In this document: piece by piece, positions 32,654-40,531 of the stretch
Numbering within the stretch: position 1 is the first letter of the stretch
How the letters are laid out: every line of letters starts with the position of its first letter
Assembly (NCBI RefSeq): GCF_003719305.1
Contig: NZ_RARC01000022.1
Span: 1 to 64,000 of the forward strand
Length of the DNA: 64,000 nucleotides
Reading direction: 5' to 3'
DNA from: Mycolicibacterium stellerae
GTDB lineage: Bacteria; Actinomycetota; Actinomycetes; Mycobacteriales; Mycobacteriaceae
Position numbers and translations under genes: made by a program
Notes under the pieces: generated by a model
Told to the model about the DNA's origin: nothing
The model's input: only the letters and a program-made list of their open reading frames with translations
Database searches by the model: none

Positions 32654-33318
32654 ACGTCGACCTTCTCCTGCGTGCTGAGGTCGTAAACCGTTGGTGTTCC
32701 GGTGGTTATCGGATCAATACCGATCAGCGCCCCGTAGTTGTATGCGGCCATCTCGTCGATGTCGACGTCGTCGGCGGAGTCGCCGTCGCGGATCTTGCCC
32801 GCAACATCATCGGGGATGCCGGATTCCTGCGCCATCCTCGCCATCGCCTCGTCGCTGGGACCGGGGCCGCCGGGCTCCTGATGGGCCCATAGGTCTTCGA
32901 CGAAACGCTGGAACTCGGGCCCCGACGACATGTCGGCCTCGTCGGTCGACTCGGGCGCCCCGACGGCCAGGAACATCGCATTGGCCACCCGCGCCGAATG
33001 GTGATCCGTGCTCGGGGTGTCCAGGAATGTCACCGGGCGGTAGGTCACCGCAAGCTGGCCGAGGTTGATGTAGCGCTCGATGTCGTTGCCGTAGGACGAC
33101 TGGAGCTCTTCGCAGTGGCTGCACTGAGGTTCGGTGTACAGCTCGATCTGCACCGGGGCGTCGGGATAGCCCGCGACGATGCCGTATCCGTCGTCGCTGC
33201 GTGCCAGCGGAGGCTGAGTCGGATCCTGCGTGGCGGTGCCGGTGATTTGGTTGGTGCAGCCGACGGCGCCCATCAGCACGGCCGCCGCTATGACTACCGC
33301 CGCGCGGGGAATTCGCAT
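32608..33318 (-). CDS. DsbA/thioredoxin-fold lipoprotein
   Basis: 236 residues. Signal peptide with lipobox AVGC (Cys at residue 21), so it is lipid-anchored outside. Thioredoxin-like fold with the active-site CSHC (Cys 66 and 69) in ELYTEPQCSHCEELQ, and the cis-Pro region TGTPTVYDL. This is a DsbA/MPT53-like disulfide oxidoreductase for envelope proteins. ATG 33318 is preceded by GGAGGG. The C-terminus overlaps a convergent gene. Several secreted proteins in this window have paired cysteines that could be clients. Confidence 0.88.
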   Translation of the reverse strand: MRIPRAAVVIAAAVLMGAVGCTNQITGTATQDPTQPPLARSDDGYGIVAGYPDAPVQIELYTEPQCSHCEELQSSYGNDIERYINLGQLAVTYRPVTFLDTPSTDHHSARVANAMFLAVGAPESTDEADMSSGPEFQRFVEDLWAHQEPGGPGPSDEAMARMAQESGIPDDVAGKIRDGDSADDVDIDEMAAYNYGALIGIDPITTGTPTVYDLSTQEKVDVHDDDWLDNLMGSSV

Positions 33319-33449
33319 GTCAACCGCCCTCCTTGTGCGCACAATACCCGCCAGCGGAGCAGGATGTTCCCGGCGATCGGCACGAGAACTTCGCGTGTCG
33401 TATCCCGGCAGGCAACCTTGCCGACAGCCGTTGATGTCACCATCTTGGT

Positions 33450-34577
33450 GTGCGCGTTGCGATCGTCGCAGAGTCCTTCCTCCCGCATGTCAACGGTGTC
33501 ACCAACTCGGTGCTGCGGGTGATCGAGCACCTCCGCAACCACGGTCACGAAGTCCTCGTGATCGCCCCTGACACACTGCGCGGCGAGCCGCCTGCCGACC
33601 GGATCCACGAAGGTGTCCGAGTTCACCGGGTGCCGTCACGGATGTTCCCGAAGGTCACGTCGCTGCCCCTGGGCGTGCCGCGGCCACGAATGGTCAAGGT
33701 GCTCAGGGGATTCGACCCAGACATCGTGCACCTCGCGTCGCCTGCCCTGCTCGGCTACGGTGGTCTGCACGCCGCGCGCTATCTCGGAGTGCCGACCGTC
33801 GCGGTGTTCCAAACGGACGTAGCGGGTTTCGCGCAGAGCTACGGCATCGGCATCGCCGCGCGAGCCGCCTGGGCCTGGACCCGCCACCTGCACAGCCGCG
33901 CCGACCGGACGCTTGCGCCGTCGGTCTCGGCGATGGAAAATCTTGCTGCGCATGGTATTCCCCGTGTCCACAAGTGGGCGCGTGGAGTCGACATCGCGGG
34001 ATTCGCCCCGTCAGCCCGTGACGAGCGGCTGCGCAAGCAGTGGTCACCCGACGGCAAGCCGGTCGTCGGCTTCGTCGGCCGCCTCGCGCCGGAGAAGCAC
34101 GTCGAGCGCCTCGCCGTGCTTGGTCGACGCGATGACCTGCAACTGGTCATCGTTGGCGACGGTGTGGACCGCGTCAAGCTCGAATCAGCCTTACCGACGG
34201 CCGTTTTCACCGGTGCGCTCTACGGCGAGAAACTCGCCGCCGCCTACGCCAGCATGGACGTCTTCGTCCACCCCGGCGAGCACGAGACTTTCTGTCAGGC
34301 CGTGCAGGAGGCGATGGCGTCGGGACTACCGGTCATCGCGCCCAACGCGGGCGGCCCGCGAGACCTGGTGGCGCCCATGCATACCGGGTTGCTGCTGCCG
34401 GTCGCCGAGTTCGAAGACCGTTTGACGACGGCGGTCGCTCACCTGCTCACCGAGCGGCAGCGCTACTCGGTGGCGGCCCGCCGCAGCGTGCTCAGCCGCA
34501 CCTGGCCCGCGATCTGCGACGAGTTGATCGGCCACTACGAGGCCGTACTCGGGACCCGCGGCGTCAAGGCCGCCTGA
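33450..34577 (+). CDS. mgtA: GDP-mannose-dependent alpha-mannosyltransferase
   Basis: 375 residues, GT4 fold. The EX7E motif is in GEHETFCQAVQEAM; VGFVGRLAPEKHVERLA is the nucleotide-sugar half and SFLPHVNGVTNSVLRVIEHL the acceptor half. It matches Rv0557 (MgtA, formerly PimB), which adds mannose to a glucuronosyl-diacylglycerol in lipoglycan synthesis. Cytosolic face of the membrane. GTG 33450 starts the conserved strand; no strong ribosome site. Confidence 0.93.
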   Translation: MRVAIVAESFLPHVNGVTNSVLRVIEHLRNHGHEVLVIAPDTLRGEPPADRIHEGVRVHRVPSRMFPKVTSLPLGVPRPRMVKVLRGFDPDIVHLASPALLGYGGLHAARYLGVPTVAVFQTDVAGFAQSYGIGIAARAAWAWTRHLHSRADRTLAPSVSAMENLAAHGIPRVHKWARGVDIAGFAPSARDERLRKQWSPDGKPVVGFVGRLAPEKHVERLAVLGRRDDLQLVIVGDGVDRVKLESALPTAVFTGALYGEKLAAAYASMDVFVHPGEHETFCQAVQEAMASGLPVIAPNAGGPRDLVAPMHTGLLLPVAEFEDRLTTAVAHLLTERQRYSVAARRSVLSRTWPAICDELIGHYEAVLGTRGVKAA

Positions 34578-35402
34578 TCAGCCCTGCGCCTCGACGGAGA
34601 CCGGCTGCCACTGCTCCCACGTCGCCAGCCGGGTTTCGTAGTCGGCCTTGGCCAGCGACAGCGGCAGCTCGCCGAAGAACACCCGCAGCGGCGGTTTGGG
34701 CGCGTCGACGATCTTGAGAACGGCGGCCGCCGATGCCTTGGGATCACCTGGCTTCGACATCCGCTGCGCGCGCACAAGGTCGGCCGCCTCGTGCACCTCC
34801 TTGTAGTCGGGCAGGGGGTTGGAGCGCTTGGCCGACGGTCCTGCCCAGTCTGTTGAGAAGCCGCCGGGCTCGATCAGCGTGACATGGATCCCGAACGGTT
34901 CGACCTCCTGCGCCAGCGACTGGGAGAATCCTTCGAGCGCCCACTTCGACGCGTGATAGATGCCGACGTCCTGGAACGCGGTGATGCCGCCGATCGACGA
35001 CACCTGGATGATGTGCCCGCTGCGCTGTGCCCGGAGGTACGGCAGGGCGGCCTGGGTGACCCACAGCGCACCGAACACGTTCGTCTCGATCTGGGCACGC
35101 GCCTCCTGCTCCGAGAGTTCCTCGATGAAGCCGAAGTGTCCGTAGCCCGCATTGTTGACGACGATGTCGAGCCGGCCGAAGTGGTCGTGAGCCTGCTTGA
35201 CGGCGGCGAAGTCCGCGTCGCGGTCGGTCACGTCCAGCTGGATCGGAAGCAGGGCGTCGCCGTATTTGTCGGCGAGGTCGGCCAGGGTCGCGGTGTCGCG
35301 GGCGGTGGCCGCCACCTTGTCGCCGCGCTCGAGGGCCGCGATCGCCCATTCCCTGCCGAAGCCACGTGATGTCCCGGTGATGAACCAAACTTTGTCAGCC
35401 AT
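34578..35402 (-). CDS. Short-chain dehydrogenase
   Basis: 274 residues. Cofactor motif TGTSRGFGREW, then NNAGYG, catalytic Ser in SSIGG and YHASK. The long C-terminal part (TDWAGPSAKRSNPLPDYKEVH) is like oxidoreductases of the SDR family acting on ketones or alcohols with NADP. ATG 35402 is chosen over the far upstream start because the strand DKVWFITGTSRG begins next to it. Stops directly beside mgtA, tail to tail. Substrate unknown. Confidence 0.88.
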   Translation of the reverse strand: MADKVWFITGTSRGFGREWAIAALERGDKVAATARDTATLADLADKYGDALLPIQLDVTDRDADFAAVKQAHDHFGRLDIVVNNAGYGHFGFIEELSEQEARAQIETNVFGALWVTQAALPYLRAQRSGHIIQVSSIGGITAFQDVGIYHASKWALEGFSQSLAQEVEPFGIHVTLIEPGGFSTDWAGPSAKRSNPLPDYKEVHEAADLVRAQRMSKPGDPKASAAAVLKIVDAPKPPLRVFFGELPLSLAKADYETRLATWEQWQPVSVEAQG

Positions 35403-35472
35403 GTCTTTAGCAATGCCCGCCATCGCACTGGGCATTCCCGCTCTACGGAGCTTGACAGGTAGCGTCGCGGGC

Positions 35473-36165
35473 GTGAGCCGGGCGTCGCTGGACAAAGACC
35501 CACGTGAAGTGGCGTCGATGTTCGACGCCGTCGCGCAGCGCTACGACCTGACCAACACGGTCTTGTCGCTGGGGCAGGACCGGTTCTGGCGGCGCGCAAC
35601 GAGGTCGGCGCTGCGCATCGGGGCAGGCGACACGGTGCTGGACCTGGCGGCGGGCACCGCGGTGTCGACGGTCGAGCTGGCACGGTCGGGTGCGTGGTGT
35701 GTGGCCGCCGATTTCTCGGTCGGAATGCTCGCCGCAGGCGTGGGTCGCGACGTGCCCAAGGTCGCGGGCGATGCGACGCGGCTGCCGTTCGCCGACGGGG
35801 TGTTCGACGCGGTGACCATCAGCTTCGGGCTGCGCAACGTCGTCGACCATGCGGCGGGGCTGCGCGAGATGGCGCGGGTGACGCGGCCGGGCGGGCGGCT
35901 GGTGGTGTGCGAGTTCTCGACGCCGACGAACACGCTGTTCGCCACCGCCTACAAGGAGTACCTGATGCAGGCGTTGCCGCGGATCGCGCGAAAGGTGTCG
36001 TCGAACCCCGACGCGTATGTCTATCTGGCGGAGTCGATTCGGGCGTGGCCCGACCAGGCGCAACTCGCGCGCCAGATCTCCGACGCCGGCTGGTCGGCGG
36101 TGCGCTGGCGCAATCTGAGCGGCGGCATCGTGGCCCTGCATGCCGCGGTGAAACCCTCGCCCTAG
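35473..36165 (+). CDS. menG: Demethylmenaquinone methyltransferase
   Basis: 230 residues; UbiE/MenG SAM methyltransferase for the last ring step of menaquinone. VASMFDAVAQRYDLTNTVLSLGQD is the N-terminal family block, motif I is VLDLAAGTA, then FADGVFDAVTISFGLRNVVD, and the C-terminal NLSGGIVALHAAVKP is typical. GTG 35473 is preferred; the frame continues upstream into the divergent SDR. It overlaps 4 bp with the convergent hypothetical gene. Confidence 0.94.
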   Translation: MSRASLDKDPREVASMFDAVAQRYDLTNTVLSLGQDRFWRRATRSALRIGAGDTVLDLAAGTAVSTVELARSGAWCVAADFSVGMLAAGVGRDVPKVAGDATRLPFADGVFDAVTISFGLRNVVDHAAGLREMARVTRPGGRLVVCEFSTPTNTLFATAYKEYLMQALPRIARKVSSNPDAYVYLAESIRAWPDQAQLARQISDAGWSAVRWRNLSGGIVALHAAVKPSP

Positions 36166-36620
36166 GGTCGCGGGATGCCCGGCGGGCTGAGCGCTTCCCA
36201 GATGCGAAGGCTCGCGGCGCCGGCTGTCGCGTCGTGGGTCTGCTGGAAGTTGCGTCCGCCGCGCCGGAAGGTGGCGACGACGGCTGCGGGCACCTCCGGT
36301 TCAAGCAATGGCTTTGGCAGCCAATCGCATTCACGCACATGAACCAGATCGACGGCCACCGCGTCGTCGGTGTCATCGTAGAAGTAGGGACCCGATACAC
36401 GGCCAAGCCAGTACAGCCCGTCCGGGTCGCGGGTCCACACGAACGAGCCTTGCTCGACGTCGGCGAACCGCTCGACCCGTCGGGCGGAGCGGCCGTCGTG
36501 AACGGGCTCGCCGAATCCACACACCCCGACTCGCAGTGCCCGCTCGATCGTCGCCCCGAAGTCGACGTCGTCACGACGTGACCGCATCGGCGCCCGGTAT
36601 GTGCTGGGGACGTTCGGCAT
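36162..36620 (-). CDS. Hypothetical protein
   Basis: 152 residues from ATG 36620 (ATG 36587 is possible). Not recognised. The middle region SFVWTRDPDGLYWLGRVSGPYFYDD, then VAVDLVHVRECDWLP, looks like a compact beta-rich domain with two tryptophans; a PUA/EVE-like fold is possible but unproven. The C-terminal FRRGGRNFQQTHD has several basic residues. It ends 4 bp into menG. An M. tuberculosis block of Rv0559c-Rv0560c at this position is absent here. Confidence 0.65.
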   Translation of the reverse strand: MPNVPSTYRAPMRSRRDDVDFGATIERALRVGVCGFGEPVHDGRSARRVERFADVEQGSFVWTRDPDGLYWLGRVSGPYFYDDTDDAVAVDLVHVRECDWLPKPLLEPEVPAAVVATFRRGGRNFQQTHDATAGAASLRIWEALSPPGIPRP

Positions 36621-36652
36621 CAGGCTTGGGTACCCGCCTGTGCCCGGCTCTG

Positions 36653-36717
36653 AGCGACTAATTCGCTCAACCCGAAGACCATCCCGAGGACCATTCGGTA
36701 GCAGCGAGAGATTCGCT
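36653..36717. repeat. Two AGCGA-N5-TCGCT hairpins 50 bp apart
   Basis: AGCGA-CTAAT-TCGCT (36653-36667, extended to 7 bp by TGAGCGA/TCGCTCA) and AGCGA-GAGAT-TCGCT (36703-36717) have equal arms and spacers. They sit in the gap between menJ's 3' end (36740) and the upstream start of the hypothetical gene, so they may be a menJ terminator or operator pair. Confidence 0.4.
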
Positions 36718-36739
36718 CGGAGGCGGGCACCGCGAGAGA

Positions 36740-37960
36740 TCAGCTGAACGGCGGGCGGCGGTCGAGGCGCCGTGAGCCCCCGCCCGCGCGCCGCCACACC
36801 CGCGCGACCCAGTCCGCGTCCTCGTCGGTGACGAGGTTGGCCATCACCCGGACCGCGATGTTCATCAGAAATTCCGACCGCATCGCGAGCGGACCCGTCG
36901 CGGGCAGGAAGCGCGGGATCGTCAGCAGCAGGCCAAGCCGGCGAGCGACCGAGAACCCGCGGGCGTAGTGCTGCTGCAGCAGCGCAGGCCATGCAGACGT
37001 CAGATCACCCGAATCGAGCATCTCGGCCGCCAGCCTGCCGGTCTCCAGCCCGTAGTCGATGCCCTCCCCGTTGAGCGGGTTGACGCACGCCGCGGCGTCC
37101 CCGATCAGCATCCAGTTCGGCCCGGCCACCCCCGACACCGCACCGCCCATCGGCAGCAGCGCCGAAAGCCCCAGCCGCGGCTCGCCCTCGAAGCCCCATT
37201 CCTTACGCCTCAGTGACGCGTAGTACGCCATCAGCGGCCGCAGCGCCGCATCCGCCGGCCGTTTGGCGGTCGCCAGCGCGCCGACGCCGATGTTCACCTC
37301 GCCGTTGCCGAGCGGGAAGATCCAGCCGTAGCCCGGCAGCACCTCACCCTCGGGCGACCGCAGTTCCAGGTGCGACGTGATCCACTGCTCGTCGGCGCGC
37401 GGCGTCGCGATGTACCCGCGAATCGCCACCCCGTATACCGTCTCCTTGTGCCACTCGCGGCCAAGCACGCGGCCAAGCGTCGACCGTGCCCCGTCCGCGA
37501 CGATCAGCTGCCCGCACCCGACCTCGGCGCCGGAGTCCAGCAGAACGGAAGACACGCGGCCCGCCGAATCATGCTTCACCTCAACGGCTTTGACGCCCAG
37601 CATCATCTTTGCGCCATCGTCTACAGCGACCATTCGGATGCGGTCGTCGAGCTCGGTGCGGGGCACCGCGCTGCTGATCTTCGGGAACGAAGGGCCGGGC
37701 CAGCGGATCTCGACGTCCGCGCCGAAGCCCGACATCCGCAGCCCGTGGTGGGTGATGCGGCCGTCGAGCCACGGCCCGAGGCCGAGCAACTGCATCTCGG
37801 CGACGGCCCGAGGGGTCAGGCCGTCACCGCACGCCTTGTCGCGCGGGAACTGGGCGGAGTCGATCACCAGCACGTCGCGGCCGCTGCGGGCGGCCCATGC
37901 GGCAGCAGCGGAGCCGGCCGGCCCTGCGCCGACGACGACCACGTCAGCCCTGATGCTCAT
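36740..37960 (-). CDS. menJ: Menaquinone reductase MenJ (geranylgeranyl-reductase family)
   Basis: 406 residues. FAD-binding GAGPAGSAAAAWAAR at the N-terminus, CGDGLTPRAV, and the IGDAAACVNPLNGEGIDYGLETG FAD block near residue 290. Matches Rv0561c (MenJ), which saturates the beta-isoprene unit of menaquinone to give MK-9(II-H2). Membrane-associated. ATG 37960 with GGGAGG four bases upstream. Its start is 21 bp from the divergent grcC1 start. The frame remains open further upstream, but that extension runs antisense to htpX and grcC1 and is not coding. Confidence 0.93.
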   Translation of the reverse strand: MSIRADVVVVGAGPAGSAAAAWAARSGRDVLVIDSAQFPRDKACGDGLTPRAVAEMQLLGLGPWLDGRITHHGLRMSGFGADVEIRWPGPSFPKISSAVPRTELDDRIRMVAVDDGAKMMLGVKAVEVKHDSAGRVSSVLLDSGAEVGCGQLIVADGARSTLGRVLGREWHKETVYGVAIRGYIATPRADEQWITSHLELRSPEGEVLPGYGWIFPLGNGEVNIGVGALATAKRPADAALRPLMAYYASLRRKEWGFEGEPRLGLSALLPMGGAVSGVAGPNWMLIGDAAACVNPLNGEGIDYGLETGRLAAEMLDSGDLTSAWPALLQQHYARGFSVARRLGLLLTIPRFLPATGPLAMRSEFLMNIAVRVMANLVTDEDADWVARVWRRAGGGSRRLDRRPPFS

Positions 37961-37969
37961 GCCTCCCAG

Positions 37970-37975
37970 TATGTT
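37970..37975 (+). promoter_or_regulatory. -10 element TATGTT for leaderless grcC1
   Basis: TATGTT lies 6 bp upstream of the GTG start of grcC1 (37982), the spacing expected if transcription begins at the start codon (leaderless mRNA). No Shine-Dalgarno is visible there, which supports this. Confidence 0.5.
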
Positions 37976-37981
37976 GGCAGG

Positions 37982-38989
37982 GTGAGGACACCGGCGAGCG
38001 TGGTCGCGGGCGTGGACTTCGGGGACCCCGCCTTTGCGCAGGACGTCCGCGACGGCGTGGCCCGCATCGAGGACCTGATGGCCACTGAGCTGGGCAAAGC
38101 CGACGACCTGATGGCCGAGGCCGTCCAGCATCTGTTCCAGGCAGGCGGCAAGCGTTTCCGCCCCCTGTTCACCGTGCTGTCCGCGCAGCTGGGTCCCGAC
38201 CCCGACAACTGGCAGGTCACCGTCGCAGGCGCCGTCATCGAGCTGGTGCACCTGGCCACGCTCTACCACGACGACGTGATGGACGAGGCTCAGGTGCGCC
38301 GCGGCGCCCCGAGCGCGAACGCCAGGTGGAGCAACAACATCGCAATCCTGGCCGGTGACTACCTGTTCGCGACGGCCTCGCGGCTGGTCTCCCGGCTGGG
38401 CCCCGACGCGGTGCGGATCATCGCCGAGACGTTCGCCCAGCTGGTCACCGGCCAAATGCGCGAGACCCGCGGCGCCGCCGACCACGTCGACTCCGTCGAG
38501 CACTATCTGAAGGTCGTCTACGAGAAGACGGCCTGCCTGATCGCGGCGTCCGGCCGGTTCGGCGGCACCTTCTCCGGCGCCGACGAAGAGCAGATCGAGC
38601 GGCTGAGCAGGCTCGGCGGCATCGTCGGCACGGTGTTCCAGATCTCCGACGACATCATCGACATCGACAGCGACCCCGAGGAGTCCGGGAAAGTGCCCGG
38701 CACCGACCTGCGCGAAGGGGTGCACACCCTGCCGGTCCTCTACGCGCTGCGCGAAACGGGTCGCGACGCCGACCGGCTGCGCGAACTGCTGGCAGGCCCG
38801 GTCGAGGACGATGCCGAGCTGGCCGAGGCGCTGAACCTGCTGCGCAGGTCGCAAGGCATAGTTCAGGCCAAGGAGACCGTGGTGCGGTATGCCACGCAGG
38901 CCCGCGACGAGCTGGCCAATCTGCCGGAGGGGCCGGGTAGGCAGGCATTGGCATCGCTGGTGGATTACACGGTCAACCGGCACGGCTGA
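37982..38989 (+). CDS. grcC1: Polyprenyl diphosphate synthase GrcC1
   Basis: 335 residues. Both Asp-rich motifs are present: DDVMD in the LYHDDVMDEA (first) and DDIID in QISDDIIDID (second), with KRFRPLFTVL and GQMRETRG. A trans-isoprenyl diphosphate synthase that makes a medium-chain isoprenoid side chain, probably the menaquinone tail; matches Rv0562. GTG 37982. Upstream gap with menJ is 21 bp. htpX follows 84 bp later. Confidence 0.93.
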   Translation: MRTPASVVAGVDFGDPAFAQDVRDGVARIEDLMATELGKADDLMAEAVQHLFQAGGKRFRPLFTVLSAQLGPDPDNWQVTVAGAVIELVHLATLYHDDVMDEAQVRRGAPSANARWSNNIAILAGDYLFATASRLVSRLGPDAVRIIAETFAQLVTGQMRETRGAADHVDSVEHYLKVVYEKTACLIAASGRFGGTFSGADEEQIERLSRLGGIVGTVFQISDDIIDIDSDPEESGKVPGTDLREGVHTLPVLYALRETGRDADRLRELLAGPVEDDAELAEALNLLRRSQGIVQAKETVVRYATQARDELANLPEGPGRQALASLVDYTVNRHG

Positions 38990-39073
38990 GGAACCTGCGA
39001 CGGCCTTCAGAGCGTTGGAGAAGCGAAGACCTTCACGCGGACGCGAGGAGCGGAAAGTTTCAGGAGGACGCTG

Positions 39074-39952
39074 ATGAGCTGGCATCCACATGCCAACACG
39101 GCCAAGACTTTCGTCCTGCTGGCATTGTTCTCGGGGCTGATCGTCGCCGTCGGTGCAATGTTCGGCAGGAACATCATGTTCCTGGCCGTGCTGTTCGCGA
39201 TCGGCATGAACGTCTACGTCTACTTCAACAGCGACAAGCTGGCGCTGCGGGCGATGCACGCTCAGCCGGTCACCGAGGTGCAGGCGCCGTTCATGTACAA
39301 GGTCGTGCGGGAGCTGGCCACCACCGCCCATCAACCGATGCCGCGGCTGTACATCAGCGACACGGCAAATCCGAACGCGTTCGCGACGGGCCGCAACCCC
39401 CGCAATGCGGCGGTGTGCTGCACGACCGGGATACTGCAGATCCTCGATGAGCGGGAATTGCGTGCGGTGCTCGGGCATGAGCTGTCGCACGTCTACAACC
39501 GCGACATCCTGATCTCGTGTGTGGCCGGCGCGATGGCGTCGGTGATCACCGCGATCGCCAACCTGGCGTTCTTCGCCAGCATGTTCGGCGGAAACCGCGA
39601 CGGTGGCGCGAATCCCTTTGCCATCCTGCTTGTTTCGCTGCTCGGGCCCATCGCCGCAACGGTTATTCGGCTGGCGGTGTCGCGGTCGCGCGAGTACCAG
39701 GCCGACCAGTCCGGCGCCGAGTTGACCGGCGACCCGCTGTCGCTTGCGTCGGCGCTTCGCAAGATCAGCGGTGGCGTGCAGCAGGCGCCGTTGCCGCCGG
39801 AGCCGCAGCTGGCCGACCAGGCGCACCTGATGATCGCCAGCCCGTTCCGCGCGGGCGAGAAGATGGGCAAGCTGTTCTCCACGCACCCGCCGATCGAGGA
39901 GCGGATCCGCAGGCTCGAGGAGATGGCGGGCCGCGGCCCCGGCCAGTACTAG
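39074..39952 (+). CDS. htpX: HtpX-like membrane zinc metalloprotease
   Basis: 292 residues, M48 family. Zinc motif HELSH in VLGHELSHVYNRD (about residue 136), with a downstream Glu in SREYQADQSGAEL. Membrane helices near the N-terminus (about 10-50) and around 150-200. It degrades misfolded membrane proteins. AGGAGGACGCTG precedes the ATG. The C-terminal HPPIEERIRRLEEM tail is usual. Rv0563 in M. tuberculosis is at the same place. Confidence 0.94.
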   Translation: MSWHPHANTAKTFVLLALFSGLIVAVGAMFGRNIMFLAVLFAIGMNVYVYFNSDKLALRAMHAQPVTEVQAPFMYKVVRELATTAHQPMPRLYISDTANPNAFATGRNPRNAAVCCTTGILQILDERELRAVLGHELSHVYNRDILISCVAGAMASVITAIANLAFFASMFGGNRDGGANPFAILLVSLLGPIAATVIRLAVSRSREYQADQSGAELTGDPLSLASALRKISGGVQQAPLPPEPQLADQAHLMIASPFRAGEKMGKLFSTHPPIEERIRRLEEMAGRGPGQY

Positions 39953-39996
39953 CCACCGCCTCTGCTTTTCACTTCTGCACCACTTAAGCTGAGCCG

Positions 39997-40530
39997 ATGC
40001 TGAGCAGAACGATCCTCGTGGGTGCTGCGGCAGCCGCCGTGGCCAGTGCGCCGGGCATCGCCGCGGCCGATCCGAGCGAGCCACCCCCGCCTCCGCCGCC
40101 GCCCAACGTGAACGGCTACGCGCCGGTGAAGCCGTCGGACTACGCGGTGCTTGGCGACGCGGCATACGCCTTCACCACGCCTGACGGGCTGACGTGCCTG
40201 CTGCAGCGCTCCGGTGGCTACGGATGCAGCGGCCCGATGCCCGGCGGGCCCGAAGGCGCGAACATGGTCAGCGGCGCGATCGGCGGCGTGCCGGTCTTTT
40301 CCAACGTCGCGGCCAACCCGTTCACCAGTGCCGGTGACATCAAGCCGCTTCCGGCCAACTCGCGGCTGTCGTTCCAGACCTTGAGCTGCGGCAGCGACGG
40401 CACCGTCACCTCATGCGTCGACAGTCGCAATCAGGCGGGCTTCGTGATCAGCCCCGCGGGCAGTTTCATTGTCGGTCAAGTCAATCCGTTGGTCGACCGG
40501 CCCGAAGGAACGAACCCCTACTTCAACTAG
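39997..40530 (+). CDS. Secreted protein with Pro-rich N-terminus
   Basis: 177 residues. Signal peptide of about 24 residues with cleavage at AAA|DPSEP. The mature protein begins with a run of eight prolines, followed by a compact domain with four cysteines (LTCLLQ, YGCSGP, LSCGSD, SCVDS), likely two disulfides. No enzyme motif. ATG 39997 starts 44 bp after htpX. Likely an exported envelope protein; function unknown. It ends just before gpsA's stop (40532), tail to tail. Confidence 0.75.
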   Translation: MLSRTILVGAAAAAVASAPGIAAADPSEPPPPPPPPNVNGYAPVKPSDYAVLGDAAYAFTTPDGLTCLLQRSGGYGCSGPMPGGPEGANMVSGAIGGVPVFSNVAANPFTSAGDIKPLPANSRLSFQTLSCGSDGTVTSCVDSRNQAGFVISPAGSFIVGQVNPLVDRPEGTNPYFN

Positions 40531-40531
40531 C

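Noticed and set aside
36740..40165. A very long minus-strand frame of more than 1100 codons
   Set aside because: Only the part up to 37960 (MenJ) has conserved motifs. The rest is antisense to grcC1 and htpX, where the plus-strand genes have full family motifs; the GC bias of third positions explains the open frame.
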